From Marinobacter sp. (lineage in GTDB: Bacteria > Pseudomonadota > Gammaproteobacteria > Pseudomonadales > Oleiphilaceae): a stretch of 39,974 nt of DNA. Below, one piece after another: positions 1 through 10,378 of the stretch (positions are counted from its first letter, which is position 1; each line of letters starts with the position of its first letter). A program made the position numbers and the translations under genes. Below the pieces are notes generated by a model. That model worked only from the letters and a program-made list of their open reading frames with translations. It did no database searches and was not told the origin of the DNA. The stretch lies in the NCBI GenBank assembly GCA_030457765.1, contig JAKDUK010000020.1, positions 1 to 39,974 on the forward strand, written 5' to 3'.

Positions 1-2075
1 TGCTGCAGCCGGCTGGGGGATATCCAGCGGATATCGCCGCTGCCGTCGCTGGCCGGGAAGGCTACACGCAGCACGGATTCAGGGTTGCCGCCGGTCTGGG
101 ATTCGGAACCCCAGGGCAGGCTGAAGGTAATGCCTACATCGCCGTTCATCAAACCCAGATTGTAATCGTTGCCGGTAATCAGCACCGGGCGACCGGCATA
201 CCAGCCTTCGCCCCGTGGAATCAGCCGTTGCGCCAGCAAGTGTTGAGCAATCAACTCGTTCAAGCCTTCTACGCCCCAGGGGCCGCGCCTTAAGGCGCAT
301 AACACCTGAAAGTCGCTGAAGGCCTTCAAGACGGACCTCGCCAATTCGTCCCAGTGTTCAGTAGTGCTGTTACTGTTCAGGCCGTGATCCTGCATCAACG
401 TTAAGTAATGGCGGTAACCTACCGGCGGCGGCAGAGGTTGATTGTTGCCATCTACTCGCCCTTCTCCACTATTGCAGAATGCTTCCGGGCTTCCATTGAT
501 CACATGACCGCAGATCAGTGCTTGTGTGGCTTCCAAAGACGGCTTTTTGTTGTGGCCATTTAGCCAAATCACATCCTCAAATTCCGCATCACGGGCTTGT
601 TTCAAGGTGCTGACATCCAAAGTATTGGTGTTGACCGCTTCCGCCAGATGCCGAATGCCACTGCCTTCGGCAAAGCGATAGCTCTTGCGCAGCATGGCCA
701 CGGCTTGATCCAGAGGCTGGCCCTCAGTGTCTTGCAGGCCTGACGGAATGTCGCTTCCGGTAATGGATTTCAGCCATTGCACGGTCTCTGGCTGATAATG
801 CCCCTGTGTCGCGCGCTGGCACAATTCGCCCAGCACAGCGCCGGCGTCTACCGAGGCCAGTTGGTCTTTGTCGCCCAGCAGGATCAACTGGGCGTTGGCC
901 GGTAGTGCATCGAATACCGAGGCCATCAGATCCAGGTCCACCATAGACGCTTCATCGATCACCAGAATATCCACCAGCAGCGGGTTATCGCGGTTGTGGC
1001 GGAATTGTCGGGTGTTTGGGCGGCTGCCTAGCAGTCGGTGCAGGGTGGTTACTTTGGTGGGAATATCCGAAAGCGAAACTTGCCCCGGTAGCTGCGCCAG
1101 CGACAGGCGGCTGACAGCACCACCAATGGATTCGTTCAGTCGCGCAGCGGCTTTGCCGGTGGGGGCGGCCAAGCGTATACGGTATTTACGTCCATCCCGC
1201 TCGGCAGATTCACCAGCGACTGACTGCAGAGCGGCAAGCAAGTTCACCACGGTGGTGGTTTTGCCGGTGCCGGGACCACCAGTGATCACTGTGAAACGAT
1301 TGCGGGCTGCCAGGGCGCAAGCGAGCTTTTGATAGTCCACAGAATCGCCCACGCAGCCCTGCGATTGAGAGAGAGAGCCCTGTGGTTTAAACAGAACATC
1401 CAGTACCTGGCTCAGGGTAATGGCGGCCGGTGAGGTAGAGTCGGCCAAAGAGGATGGCTGTGCCAAACGCTGCAAAATACCGGCAGCAATCTGCTGCTCA
1501 TACAGCCAGAAACGACGCAGGTAAAGGCGGGTTCTGTTCAGTACCAAAGGCGTGGTGTGTGAGCCATCACTTACTGATAATGCATCGCCAAGAGCGGATG
1601 TGCATTCTTGAATGGATATTCGAGCCAAGAGATCACTCGGGCTAATGCGGGTTGTGTCAGTGGCAGACAGATCTGTAGAAAGCCCGCCCGAAGCTTCCCG
1701 GCTTTGTGCAAGGTTGGTTGCGTTTGGCTCCTCCGGGGGCAACGACAAAGTGGTATCTGCATCGGCCAGCAGGTTCGCCAGATCCACGCACACATGGCCC
1801 CGGCCAACTTGATGGGAGGTCAATGCTGCGAGCAGCAAAACCAGCGGTTTCGGTGCGTTACCCTGCTCTTCTGACAGGTCGTGAATCAGCCGCGCAAAGC
1901 GCACATCCAGTGGACGAATCCAGTCGGCTTGCTGCCAGTTATCCAACAGTTCCAAAACGGTTGCTGTCTCGTTCAGCGCCAGGCTGGTGTGATGGTCGCT
2001 GACAGTGCTGTCGGGATCCGGAGCGTCTTCAAGATCAAAAGCAAACTGATTGTCGGTATTCTTGTTTTTGCTCAT
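1..2075 (-). CDS. recD: RecD, exonuclease V alpha subunit (3' end outside window)
   Basis: The fast 5'-3' superfamily 1 helicase motor of RecBCD, which processes double-strand breaks. The frame is open from an ATG at 2075 to the left edge, about 691 codons, so the gene is partial. Walker A (GGPGTGKTT) is near residue 272, Walker B (DEASMVDL) near 374, followed by GDKDQLASVDAGAVLGELC as in E. coli RecD. The last visible residues (a MNGDVGI segment, then SPSRLQ) align with the E. coli stretch just before the final helicase motif, so roughly 80-120 residues should lie outside. The N-terminus is longer than in E. coli RecD (608 aa total) and carries an acidic and Ser/Thr-rich stretch. The start codon overlaps the recB stop as ATGA, indicating translational coupling. 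Confidence 0.95.
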   Translation of the reverse strand, partial: MSKNKNTDNQFAFDLEDAPDPDSTVSDHHTSLALNETATVLELLDNWQQADWIRPLDVRFARLIHDLSEEQGNAPKPLVLLLAALTSHQVGRGHVCVDLANLLADADTTLSLPPEEPNATNLAQSREASGGLSTDLSATDTTRISPSDLLARISIQECTSALGDALSVSDGSHTTPLVLNRTRLYLRRFWLYEQQIAAGILQRLAQPSSLADSTSPAAITLSQVLDVLFKPQGSLSQSQGCVGDSVDYQKLACALAARNRFTVITGGPGTGKTTTVVNLLAALQSVAGESAERDGRKYRIRLAAPTGKAAARLNESIGGAVSRLSLAQLPGQVSLSDIPTKVTTLHRLLGSRPNTRQFRHNRDNPLLVDILVIDEASMVDLDLMASVFDALPANAQLILLGDKDQLASVDAGAVLGELCQRATQGHYQPETVQWLKSITGSDIPSGLQDTEGQPLDQAVAMLRKSYRFAEGSGIRHLAEAVNTNTLDVSTLKQARDAEFEDVIWLNGHNKKPSLEATQALICGHVINGSPEAFCNSGEGRVDGNNQPLPPPVGYRHYLTLMQDHGLNSNSTTEHWDELARSVLKAFSDFQVLCALRRGPWGVEGLNELIAQHLLAQRLIPRGEGWYAGRPVLITGNDYNLGLMNGDVGITFSLPWGSESQTGGNPESVLRVAFPASDGSGDIRWISPSRLQ

Positions 2076-5000
2076 GCCGCCACCTCCCCGGCTGCGTTGC
2101 CATCAAACATGGCATCCAGTTGTTCGATCAATGCCTTGGGCGGTTTATCGGTAAATGCCCCGGCACCCGGTGCATGTATGCCCCGCAAAAACAGATACAC
2201 CGCGCCGCCCATGTGCCGGTCGTAGTCATAATCCGGCAGTCGGGCCTTCAGCAAGCGATGTAATGCCAACAGATAAAGCACGTATTGCAGGTCGTAACGC
2301 CGCTCCAGAATGGCGTCGCCCATGGCCTGATCTGTGTAAGCGTTAACGTTGTCGCCAAGATGGTTGGATTTGTAGTCCAGCACGTAGTACTGCCCCTTGT
2401 GTTCAAACACCAGGTCAATAAAGCCCTTCAGCATGCCGTTGAAGCGACCACTATCCACCTGCGGCCGGTCTGCTCCGTTCAGGGTGTATTGGGTGACCAG
2501 CTTGTCCATGGCCCGGGTGCTCACGTTACGGCTTTCAAACCAGAACTCCAGTTCTGGCCGCAGCGTACTCAAGCTCGACAAACTAATGCTTTCATCGCCA
2601 CCACAGCTCAACAACAGTGGTTGTTGGATCAGTGCAAGTATCCACTGTTCCAGAGTGTCCACCCAGTCGCTCCAGCCCCGCGTGCTGCAGCGGCGGATGA
2701 GCTGTTCCCGCAGCGGTAACGGGTTATCCACAACATTTGGCAAGCCCTGTTGCACACACCACTCCAGTAAATCATGCAAAAACGTGCCCGGGCCTGCGCC
2801 CTTGGGAAAATGATGAAAACTGTTGCTGTGGTTGGGTGCAACAATTCCCTCTTCCTCGTCGCTGTTGTGGGCGCCCTCTTCCCGCAGGTTTTGGGCTTCT
2901 GCGTCTTCCGCTTCACTCCTGAACACAACGCCCGTGCCGGTCAGGCCGCTGTATTCCAATGAGGAGTAACTGGCAATCCACCAGTCTTCCCGGGCCTCAC
3001 GGCTAGAGATAAGCGCCGGCCCTAACGTCGCAGGGGCCTCTTCTGTGAAATGCAGGTCGGTGGCCGCGGGTAACGGTTCCGTGCACAGCTCCGGGTGGCC
3101 ACTGGTGAGCAGGTTCAGCGCATCGCTGAGCGGCTGTTGCGTGGCGGATTCATCGCCAAGCAGATAACCCAGGCCGCTAAGGTGCCAGTTTTCGATGTCT
3201 GCCACGCCGGCCCAGGTTGCGAAGCGGGAGCGGGTCAGAGCCACGTAGAGTTTGCGAATGTCTTCCCCAAGCCGTTCCTGATCTGCCCGGGCGACATTTT
3301 CCGGTGTTGGATCGAATACAGTAATCAGTTCCGAGTTGTCGTCGTGATAACGCACGAACGATTGTTTTTCGCTCTGGGCGCGAAACGCAGTGCCGAAGGG
3401 TAGAAACACCAATGGGTATTCCAGGCCCTTGGATTTGTGCACGGTGATCACTTTCACCAGCCCGGCATCGCTTTCCAGCCTAAGGGTGCGGTGTTCGTCT
3501 TCTTCGTCTGCTGCGCTCAAGATTTGCGTGAAGTGATGCACCAGCGCGTGTTCGCCATCCAGTTGCAGGCTGTCCTGCTGCAGCAGTTCTGCAATGTGCA
3601 GAATGTCGGTCAGCCGGCGCTCGCCGTCCGGGCGTTGTAATAACCGGCCGGGCACCTCAAAATCCATTAAGAAGCTGCGCAGCATGGGCAGCACGCCCTG
3701 GCTATGCCACTGCTTCTGATAACCGGTAAAACGCTCGATTTCCCGCTCCAGGGCTATTTCGTCGGTGAGCAACTGGTCAAGATAACGCCAGGGCAAACCC
3801 AACGTAGGCGTGGCCAGTGCAGCTCGGGCATACGCTAACTGCTGGGGCTCTGCGAACGCTTTAAGCCAGCACAGCACCTCGCTTGCCTCTTGGGAGGTGA
3901 GCACCGAATCCCGGTCAGAGAGATACACGCTTTTGATGCGCCTCTGACCCAGGGCATCCCGCACCGCAGCCGCTTCGTTGCGGTTGTTCACCAGAATGGC
4001 AATGTCTTTGGGTTCTACCGGTTCTATATCAGCCGGGTCATTTTCCAGCGCAAAGCCTGCCAACTTTTGCTGGCCAAGCGTGAGAAGCCGGGCGATTTCG
4101 CTGGCGCAGGTTTCGGCCACCTCGGTGGTTGCGCTGCCCTTGGCCAGGCTCTTGCGGTTGCCGTTTTTATCTTCCTCATCGCTTTCCAGTGACCACAGGG
4201 TAAGGCTGGGTTGAACGTCGCCGTTCACCGACCACAGGCGTTTGGTACCGTTGGCTTTCACGCCTTGAAATGGCAGCGGTGAGGTATCGCCCTTGCCGAA
4301 CAGAAAAGCCCCTTTCGGGCTGTGTAGATCGCCATGCTCGAACACCCGGTTGACCGCTTTTACCATGGGTTTGGACGAGCGGAAGTTACGGCCCAGTGTC
4401 CAGGTGCGGTCGCGGGCGCCGGTGCGGGCGTCCAGATAGGTGTAAATATCGGCGCCACGGAAACCGTAAATGGCCTGCTTCGGGTCACCGATCATCAGCA
4501 GGCAGGTGTCTGGATGGTTCTCTTCAACCCGGTAAATGCGGTTGAATATCCGGTACTGCACCGGGTCGGTATCCTGGAATTCGTCAATCAGTGCCACCGG
4601 GAACTGGCGGCGTATAGTGGCAGCCAGTTGATCGCCACGGGGGCCATGAAGTGCATCGTCCAGCCGGGTGAGCAGGTCGTCGAAGCCCATTTCTGAGCGC
4701 TTTTGTTTCTCCGATTCCAACCGTGCCGCAATCCAGTGAGTGGCGTGTTTGAGAATATCGGTTTCGGCGCTGGGCAGATTTTGCGCAAAGGCGATCAGCT
4801 CTTCAATCACGTCAAAGGCCAGGTGATGGGGCACATCGCCCTCGCCTTTCAGTTTGCTCGCCAATATCTCCGACGTCTGGTTCTGGAAGCCGGCTTTCTC
4901 CAGCCCTTCCGGGTACAGTTCATCGGAAGCGGCCCAGTCCAGCAACTTGTCCCAGGCAGCAATCATCGGCTTCATGCTGCCGCCATGCAGGCGTTTGCTC

Positions 5001-5803
5001 TTGTTAAGCGCGATCAGCATGTCGGTTACTTCGGGTTTCCAGGCAGCCCAGGGGTGCGCTTTCAAAGCTTGGGCCTGTTCCCGGCGCTGCTGCAGTGTGG
5101 CCTCAATGGCCTGTTCCACATCGTCTGCGCCTACCTCGAACGCCTCCGCGTCGCCAATCAGATTGCGCACGGCTGCCCGCAGGTTGTCCGGGGTTTTCCA
5201 ATGCTCCACCACTTCGTCCATCAGCGCTGGCGATAGCGGGTAGATAAACGTGCGCCAGTAATCCCGCACCACTTCGTCGAGCAGATCGCCCTGGTTGGTT
5301 TCCAGTGTCAGCCGGAACAAGCTGCCGCTGTCGAAGGCATGCTCAGTGAGCATGCGGTTACACCAGGCGTGAATGGTGGATACTGCGGCTTCGTCCATCC
5401 ATTCGGCCGCCAGCAGCAGCTTTTTGCGGCAGTCTGGCCAGGTTTCCGGGTCTGGATAATGGTCGTCTCGAAGCTGATGAATCAGCGCGGTTTCTGCCGA
5501 AGGCTGAAGGCTATCTGCAGCCCCTGAAAACACCTCGGCAGCCTGGGTGAGGCGCGTGCGAATACGGTCTCGCAGCTCTTTGGTAGCTGCGTCGGTAAAG
5601 GTGACCACCAGCAGGTTTGGCGGCAGCATGCCCGCCGCTAACATACTTCCCACTGGTTGACCGTGGCCCAGCACCAAACGCACGTACAGAATGGCTATGG
5701 TGAAGGTTTTGCCGGTGCCGGCACTGGCCTCAATCAAGGTGCTGCCGTTGAGGGGCAGGGTTAGAGGATCAAGATTCGGGTTCAGATTGGTCACATCCGT
5801 CAT
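2072..5803 (-). CDS. recB: RecB, exonuclease V beta subunit (helicase-nuclease)
   Basis: The 3'-5' helicase and sole nuclease of RecBCD. The chosen ATG at 5803 gives 1243 aa beginning MTDVTNLNPN and overlaps the recC stop as ATGA, matching the recB-recD junction; an ATG 17 codons upstream is less likely. Walker A (EASAGTGKT) is at residues 25-33, the UvrD-type Walker B is LIDEFQDTDPVQ, and motif IV is GDPKQAIYGFRGAD. The C-terminal nuclease carries GFIDLVF (Asp about 1130) and VLDYKSN (Asp about 1143, Lys about 1145), with the same spacing as E. coli D1067/D1080/K1082. All catalytic residues are present. Length is close to the usual 1180-1250 aa. Confidence 0.97.
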   Translation of the reverse strand: MTDVTNLNPNLDPLTLPLNGSTLIEASAGTGKTFTIAILYVRLVLGHGQPVGSMLAAGMLPPNLLVVTFTDAATKELRDRIRTRLTQAAEVFSGAADSLQPSAETALIHQLRDDHYPDPETWPDCRKKLLLAAEWMDEAAVSTIHAWCNRMLTEHAFDSGSLFRLTLETNQGDLLDEVVRDYWRTFIYPLSPALMDEVVEHWKTPDNLRAAVRNLIGDAEAFEVGADDVEQAIEATLQQRREQAQALKAHPWAAWKPEVTDMLIALNKSKRLHGGSMKPMIAAWDKLLDWAASDELYPEGLEKAGFQNQTSEILASKLKGEGDVPHHLAFDVIEELIAFAQNLPSAETDILKHATHWIAARLESEKQKRSEMGFDDLLTRLDDALHGPRGDQLAATIRRQFPVALIDEFQDTDPVQYRIFNRIYRVEENHPDTCLLMIGDPKQAIYGFRGADIYTYLDARTGARDRTWTLGRNFRSSKPMVKAVNRVFEHGDLHSPKGAFLFGKGDTSPLPFQGVKANGTKRLWSVNGDVQPSLTLWSLESDEEDKNGNRKSLAKGSATTEVAETCASEIARLLTLGQQKLAGFALENDPADIEPVEPKDIAILVNNRNEAAAVRDALGQRRIKSVYLSDRDSVLTSQEASEVLCWLKAFAEPQQLAYARAALATPTLGLPWRYLDQLLTDEIALEREIERFTGYQKQWHSQGVLPMLRSFLMDFEVPGRLLQRPDGERRLTDILHIAELLQQDSLQLDGEHALVHHFTQILSAADEEDEHRTLRLESDAGLVKVITVHKSKGLEYPLVFLPFGTAFRAQSEKQSFVRYHDDNSELITVFDPTPENVARADQERLGEDIRKLYVALTRSRFATWAGVADIENWHLSGLGYLLGDESATQQPLSDALNLLTSGHPELCTEPLPAATDLHFTEEAPATLGPALISSREAREDWWIASYSSLEYSGLTGTGVVFRSEAEDAEAQNLREEGAHNSDEEEGIVAPNHSNSFHHFPKGAGPGTFLHDLLEWCVQQGLPNVVDNPLPLREQLIRRCSTRGWSDWVDTLEQWILALIQQPLLLSCGGDESISLSSLSTLRPELEFWFESRNVSTRAMDKLVTQYTLNGADRPQVDSGRFNGMLKGFIDLVFEHKGQYYVLDYKSNHLGDNVNAYTDQAMGDAILERRYDLQYVLYLLALHRLLKARLPDYDYDRHMGGAVYLFLRGIHAPGAGAFTDKPPKALIEQLDAMFDGNAAGEVAA

Positions 5804-8800
5804 AGCTTGCCCTCGATTTGCCCGGCGGCTGATTTGTCCTGCTCGGCTTCCCATAAAGGCACGTAAAGATCGTGCAGCAGTGCTTCAAATTCACCGCTTT
5901 CGAGTAACTTTTCAGGGGTCTCGAAAGCGCCTCGCAGATAACCTGTGTCTCGCTCCAGCGCGGTGGTGTACGCCTGTTGCGCGTCGCTGATGGCGCGTTC
6001 GTGGTCACCGAGGAATTTTTTGCTCTGGTAGAAGCTGTAAATCCAGGCGAAACCGGCCTCACAGTGTATTGGTAAGGCACGGGTACTGGCGTCGATCCAG
6101 CGTTCCAGTATCGCATCCAGATGCTTGCTGGCGGTTTCCTGTGCCAGGGGTGCAAAACGGACTTTTCGGCCTTCTTCCTTGCCCAGAATCAGCGTTTCGA
6201 AGGGTTGTTCTGTTAGCTGCCCGGCCAGATGCATCACCCAGTCGCGCATCAAATTGGCGTAGCGGAGCTTTTTGCTGTTGCCGCTGCCAGTGAGCAGGCT
6301 GGAACCGGCGATGACTAACCGGCAGGTGTTACCTTCAGTGTTGCGTCGCAGATTGCCAATCAAATCCAGTACTTCGACAGAGCCTGTGCTGTTGGCCAGG
6401 CTATATTCAAACAGCACAGGTTCGCTGATGGCTTCGGGCCACTCGGCCAGTGCGCTTTGATAGCGCTCGAACAGATCCGGCAGGCGCCCGGATAGCTCAC
6501 TGCGCAGCCGGTGTTCCGTCACCCCCATGCCCAGATCGCCGCGCCTGGCCATACGGTCCAGAGTGCTTTCCATGTGTTGGTGCAGCTCTTCTTTATCGCT
6601 GGATTTCAGCAGGCTCTGCTCAATCAGTTCGGTATCCAGACGCCAGCGGTCGAGGCCGTTCAGGTCAAAGTTCTCGGTATCTGTGTCTTCCTCTTCCACA
6701 TCCTCGAAGCGCACTTGCAGGCGGCGCTGATAAAACGTATCCACAGGCTTTTTCAGAAAGCCGGCCAGATCGTTCAGGGTGATGGGTTCCTCTGGCTGCT
6801 GAAACGGCAAGTCTGCCTGTTGATGTTGAGCTGCACCATTGCCGTGGGCGCTGCGCCATTCGTGCTCGTAGGTGAACAGATTGCGGTCGTGGAGCACCTG
6901 AGCGAGGGGTTTGGGTGGGCTGTCCTCGCTATTATTTTGCCCGTTGGCCTGGGGAAAATAGTCTCGGCTGAATGGTTGTAATGGATGGCGAGTGGTCAGA
7001 GCCTCGGTCACCGTCACGTCTGGCAGTTCTTTTACCTGCCAGAGACTGTCGAGGTGATCCTGTAGCTGGCCAACCAGCACCGACGGTGGCCTTGGCGAAT
7101 CGTCGCGAATGCTGCGCCCTACCCAACTGATGTACAGCTGCTCCCGGGCCGACAACATGGCTTCCAGAAACAGGTAGCGGTCGTCTTCCCGGCGGGAGCG
7201 GTCGCCGGGGCGATAATCCCGGGCCATCAAATCAAAATCCACCGGCGGCCGTGAGCGCGGATAGTCGCCATCGTTCATGCCCAGCAGACACACACTGCGG
7301 AAGGGAATCGCGCGCATGGGCATCAGCGTGGCGAAGTTTACTTTGCCGGCCAGAAAACGCTGGTTCAGGCCGCCTTCATCCAGGCCTTCCAGCAATACAT
7401 CTTTCACAATGTTCAGCGGCAAGGGTTGCTCGTCTAATCCTGCCGCGAGGGTGTCATCCAGCCATTGTTCCAACTGCCGGCGGAAACGATTCAGCAATAA
7501 CAGGTCCTGGCCTTCTACCTTGTGGAAAAACTGCTCCAGCATGGCAGAGAACAATTCTTCCCATTGCTGCGGCGCGCGGCTGGCCTGCAATGCCTGCCAC
7601 AGGGTTTCCAGGCGATACACAAACTCGACAACGCGGCCCGCAAGGCTTGCCTGTAGCCCGCCAATTTCGCCATAGGGCTGAACTCCGGCCCAGGGGTCGT
7701 CGTCGCCCATGCCGTAGCCCAGCAGCATGGAACGCAGGCCAGATTGCCAGGTGTTGCGTTCCAGATCTGCCGGCAGCTCCAGGCTTTCCCGGTGGGCACC
7801 ATGTAGGCCCCAGCGGATATTGGCGCCTTCAACCCAGCGCCTGGCCAGGGGAATTTCCTCTTCGGCAATCTCGAAACGGTCACGAATGCCGGGCACTTCT
7901 AAAAGGCTGATGATCTCGCTTACCCCAAACCGACTGCGGGGCAACGACATCAGTGTTTCCAAAGCAATCAGAACCGGCTCGTGGTTACGCTGGCCCTGAT
8001 CGGAAATGGTAAACGGAATGTGGCGTTTGCGCCCGGCGGAATAGCGGCCAAACACCGCCTGAATGTGAGGTGCGTACACGTTGATATCCGGCACCATCAC
8101 CATCACATCCCGGGGCCGCAGTGTAGAATCGGCGTTGAAAAGGGCCAGCAGTTGATCGTGCAGAATTTCCACTTCCCGTTGGGGACTGTGGGCATCGTGA
8201 AAGGCAACCGAATGATCCTGACTCAGATCCAGCTCCCGCTGCTCATCTCGAATTTCCTGCAGTGGGGTGAGGTTGTAAATGTCGTTCTGCAACTGGTGCA
8301 GCAGACAGGGCGTCTGCCCTGTGCCGTGCTCGGAAAAGATGTCGATCTTCTGATCCGGCATCTGAAACCGGTCGCGGTACTCTTCCGGGTTGTCGAACTC
8401 GTCCAGCAGGCGAATGTAGTCCCGGCCCTGTTTGCCCCAGGCGGCCAGCAGCGGGTTGGCGTGCTGGTGTAGCTGATCCGCATCGTCAATTTTCGACAGC
8501 GTGGGGTGGCTGGTTCCGCGCTTGCGCTCGGCTTTCAGCAGTTCCCGGTCGCTAACAATATCGGCCCAGTAAAACTGCGAGGGGTTGTGAACGCATAGCA
8601 CCACCTGGCTGAAGCGACTGAGAACATACAGAGCTTCCAAGGCTTGGCGCGGCAGCGACGAGACTCCAAACACCACGATGCGCCTGGGCAACCGGCCTGG
8701 ATGAGCAGGCGTGGTTATACGCTGGCCTTCCGCCATAAACCGGGTATGAATCTGCGAACGGCTGGTGTGTGCTTCAGCGCCCGTGTCTTCCACCAGCTTG

Positions 8801-9390
8801 CGCCACAGCATCGGTTGCCAAAGGGTTTCCTTCTCAACCGGTTTTTCCTCGCCGCGGGCGGTGATCACCACATCTCGGCCCTGCTCCCAGGCGGCGAGCC
8901 AGTCAGCGCGGAACACCTGGTACTGGTCGAACAGATCCGCTACTTTTTCCGCCAACTGGAACGCCCGCAAATCCGTGTCTGTGCCTTCCAGAAATCGGGC
9001 CAGCGGGTTGAACACCTCGTTGGTATGCACCAGTTCCGGTAGCAGACGATAAAGCCGCCATACCAACCGGCGCTTATCGAAAGGAGACTGTTCAGGTACT
9101 TCCCCATCCGGTAGCACGGCCCGATAGGCCTGCCAGATAAACCGCGCCGGGAACAGAAAATCCATACCAGCGGCGATGCCCAGCCCGCCTTCGCTGCCAT
9201 CGTCCGATCGCTTTTCTGCCAGCGCCAGCTTCAACCACTGGGCAATACCGTTGCTCTGCACCAGAAAGGTCTCGCTCTGCAGCGGCGGCAGCGGGTTCTG
9301 CTGGCAGATAAACACAACAGCCCGGCGCAAATCTTCCAGGTGGTTGGCGTGAACGGCGTGAAAACCGGAGGTGATGGCGTGTTCGGGCAT
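5800..9390 (-). CDS. recC: RecC, exonuclease V gamma subunit
   Basis: The Chi-recognition and strand-splitting subunit of RecBCD, with an inactive helicase fold and a dead nuclease-like domain. It is 1196 aa, slightly longer than E. coli RecC (1122). Family signatures include the N-terminal block with QSNGIAQWLKLALAE, VFGVSSLPRQALEALYVLS, MVPDINVYAPHIQAVFG, and CLLGMNDGDYPRSRPPVDFDL. The ATG is preceded by AAGGA at good spacing. It is first in the recC-recB-recD operon and is divergent from the solute-binding protein gene. Confidence 0.97.
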   Translation of the reverse strand: MPEHAITSGFHAVHANHLEDLRRAVVFICQQNPLPPLQSETFLVQSNGIAQWLKLALAEKRSDDGSEGGLGIAAGMDFLFPARFIWQAYRAVLPDGEVPEQSPFDKRRLVWRLYRLLPELVHTNEVFNPLARFLEGTDTDLRAFQLAEKVADLFDQYQVFRADWLAAWEQGRDVVITARGEEKPVEKETLWQPMLWRKLVEDTGAEAHTSRSQIHTRFMAEGQRITTPAHPGRLPRRIVVFGVSSLPRQALEALYVLSRFSQVVLCVHNPSQFYWADIVSDRELLKAERKRGTSHPTLSKIDDADQLHQHANPLLAAWGKQGRDYIRLLDEFDNPEEYRDRFQMPDQKIDIFSEHGTGQTPCLLHQLQNDIYNLTPLQEIRDEQRELDLSQDHSVAFHDAHSPQREVEILHDQLLALFNADSTLRPRDVMVMVPDINVYAPHIQAVFGRYSAGRKRHIPFTISDQGQRNHEPVLIALETLMSLPRSRFGVSEIISLLEVPGIRDRFEIAEEEIPLARRWVEGANIRWGLHGAHRESLELPADLERNTWQSGLRSMLLGYGMGDDDPWAGVQPYGEIGGLQASLAGRVVEFVYRLETLWQALQASRAPQQWEELFSAMLEQFFHKVEGQDLLLLNRFRRQLEQWLDDTLAAGLDEQPLPLNIVKDVLLEGLDEGGLNQRFLAGKVNFATLMPMRAIPFRSVCLLGMNDGDYPRSRPPVDFDLMARDYRPGDRSRREDDRYLFLEAMLSAREQLYISWVGRSIRDDSPRPPSVLVGQLQDHLDSLWQVKELPDVTVTEALTTRHPLQPFSRDYFPQANGQNNSEDSPPKPLAQVLHDRNLFTYEHEWRSAHGNGAAQHQQADLPFQQPEEPITLNDLAGFLKKPVDTFYQRRLQVRFEDVEEEDTDTENFDLNGLDRWRLDTELIEQSLLKSSDKEELHQHMESTLDRMARRGDLGMGVTEHRLRSELSGRLPDLFERYQSALAEWPEAISEPVLFEYSLANSTGSVEVLDLIGNLRRNTEGNTCRLVIAGSSLLTGSGNSKKLRYANLMRDWVMHLAGQLTEQPFETLILGKEEGRKVRFAPLAQETASKHLDAILERWIDASTRALPIHCEAGFAWIYSFYQSKKFLGDHERAISDAQQAYTTALERDTGYLRGAFETPEKLLESGEFEALLHDLYVPLWEAEQDKSAAGQIEGKL

Positions 9391-9414
9391 AGCGTTCCTT
9401 ATCGGATCATCCGT

Positions 9415-9445
9415 TTGATAGCAATCAGGCTACGGCCGTTATAGT
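9415..9445 (+). promoter_or_regulatory. Candidate divergent promoter for the solute-binding protein
   Basis: TTGATA (9415-9420) and TATAGT (9440-9445) are separated by 19 bp, slightly long. The -10 shares bases with the opposing recC -10, so the two promoters, if real, would compete for RNA polymerase. The implied leader is about 140 nt. Confidence 0.25.
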
Positions 9446-9466
9446 AAAGGTTACTGCAATCGGAAA
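9438..9466 (-). promoter_or_regulatory. Candidate sigma70 promoter for recCBD
   Basis: On the minus strand TTTCCG (9461-9466) is followed after 17 bp by TATAAC (9438-9443), about 50 bp upstream of the recC ATG. The -10 is good and the -35 weak. It is the only reasonable pair seen in the 200-bp divergent intergenic region. Confidence 0.35.
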
Positions 9467-9590
9467 CAGTATCAGGCGACCACCGGAACCCTGCCGGGCA
9501 ACACGGTTTATACGGACTGCCCAGCCGTACCCGTAATCTATAGAATCCCGCGATCATGGAAAACCGCAACTAAATGACCGGAGAACATAC

Positions 9591-10334
9591 ATGAAAAGAA
9601 AAATCGGCCTGCTACTCGGCCTGATCCTGATGGCTGTTTGCGCCACTGCTGCCGGGGAGTTGCGAATTTATACCGAACAATACCCTCCATACAATATGAC
9701 CACCAACGGGCAGTCGTTTGCTCATAACACGGAAGATATCAGTGGGCTTTGCACAGATATATTAAAGGGTCTGATGGCCAATACAGACCTTGAATACAGC
9801 ACCAAGCTCAGAGCGCTCAAATACGGCCTCAACCGGGCTGGGCAGCATCCTGAACACGCTATTTATTGTGTTTCCAAAACCGCAGATCGGGAGCCGTTGT
9901 TCAATTGGGTTGGGCCTTTGGCGTCGATTAAATGGACGCTGTTTGCCAAGCCGGGATCGTCTATCGAGCTTGATAATCTGGAAGACGCTCGCGACTACCG
10001 GATTGGCGGTTACAACGGCGACGTAATGACCACCTATCTGGATGAAAAAGGCTTTGATGTGAAAGCCATCAGCAATAACGGCCTGAACGCACGGCGTCTG
10101 GAAAACGACCAGATTGATTTGTGGGTTGCAGATGGTCTGGCTGGCCCCTATCTGGCTGCCGATGCAACGGATATAACCGGTCTTGAGCATGTACTGGTTT
10201 TCCGTGAGACCCCCATGTATCTTGCGGTTAATAAGAACACGGATCCTGAAGTCCTTCAGGCACTAAATGAAGGATTTGAAAAACTCGTGGCGTCTGGCCA
10301 AAAAGAGGCGATTTTTCAAGCGTACGGCCTCTGA
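9591..10334 (+). CDS. Periplasmic solute-binding protein, family 3 type (orphan)
   Basis: A 247-aa protein with a Sec signal peptide (MKRKIGLLLGLILMAVCATAAG; basic start, hydrophobic core, cleavage near Ala-Ala-Gly). The mature start ELRIYTEQYPPYN is typical of the SBP_bac_3 fold, which binds polar amino acids or related small solutes. No permease or ATPase gene lies nearby, so it may serve a transporter elsewhere, act as a sensor, or bind something else. The ligand cannot be told from sequence. GGAG sits at suitable spacing before the ATG. The nuclease gene follows after 44 bp, so co-transcription is possible. Confidence 0.8.
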   Translation: MKRKIGLLLGLILMAVCATAAGELRIYTEQYPPYNMTTNGQSFAHNTEDISGLCTDILKGLMANTDLEYSTKLRALKYGLNRAGQHPEHAIYCVSKTADREPLFNWVGPLASIKWTLFAKPGSSIELDNLEDARDYRIGGYNGDVMTTYLDEKGFDVKAISNNGLNARRLENDQIDLWVADGLAGPYLAADATDITGLEHVLVFRETPMYLAVNKNTDPEVLQALNEGFEKLVASGQKEAIFQAYGL

Positions 10335-10378
10335 TGCCAAAACCTTGAGTTTTCACGGCGATAAGGGCGTTTAGGTTT

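Noticed and set aside
868..1332. Long antisense frames opposite recD, recB and recC
   Set aside because: They follow the codon pattern of the real genes on the other strand and have no family similarity or start signals.
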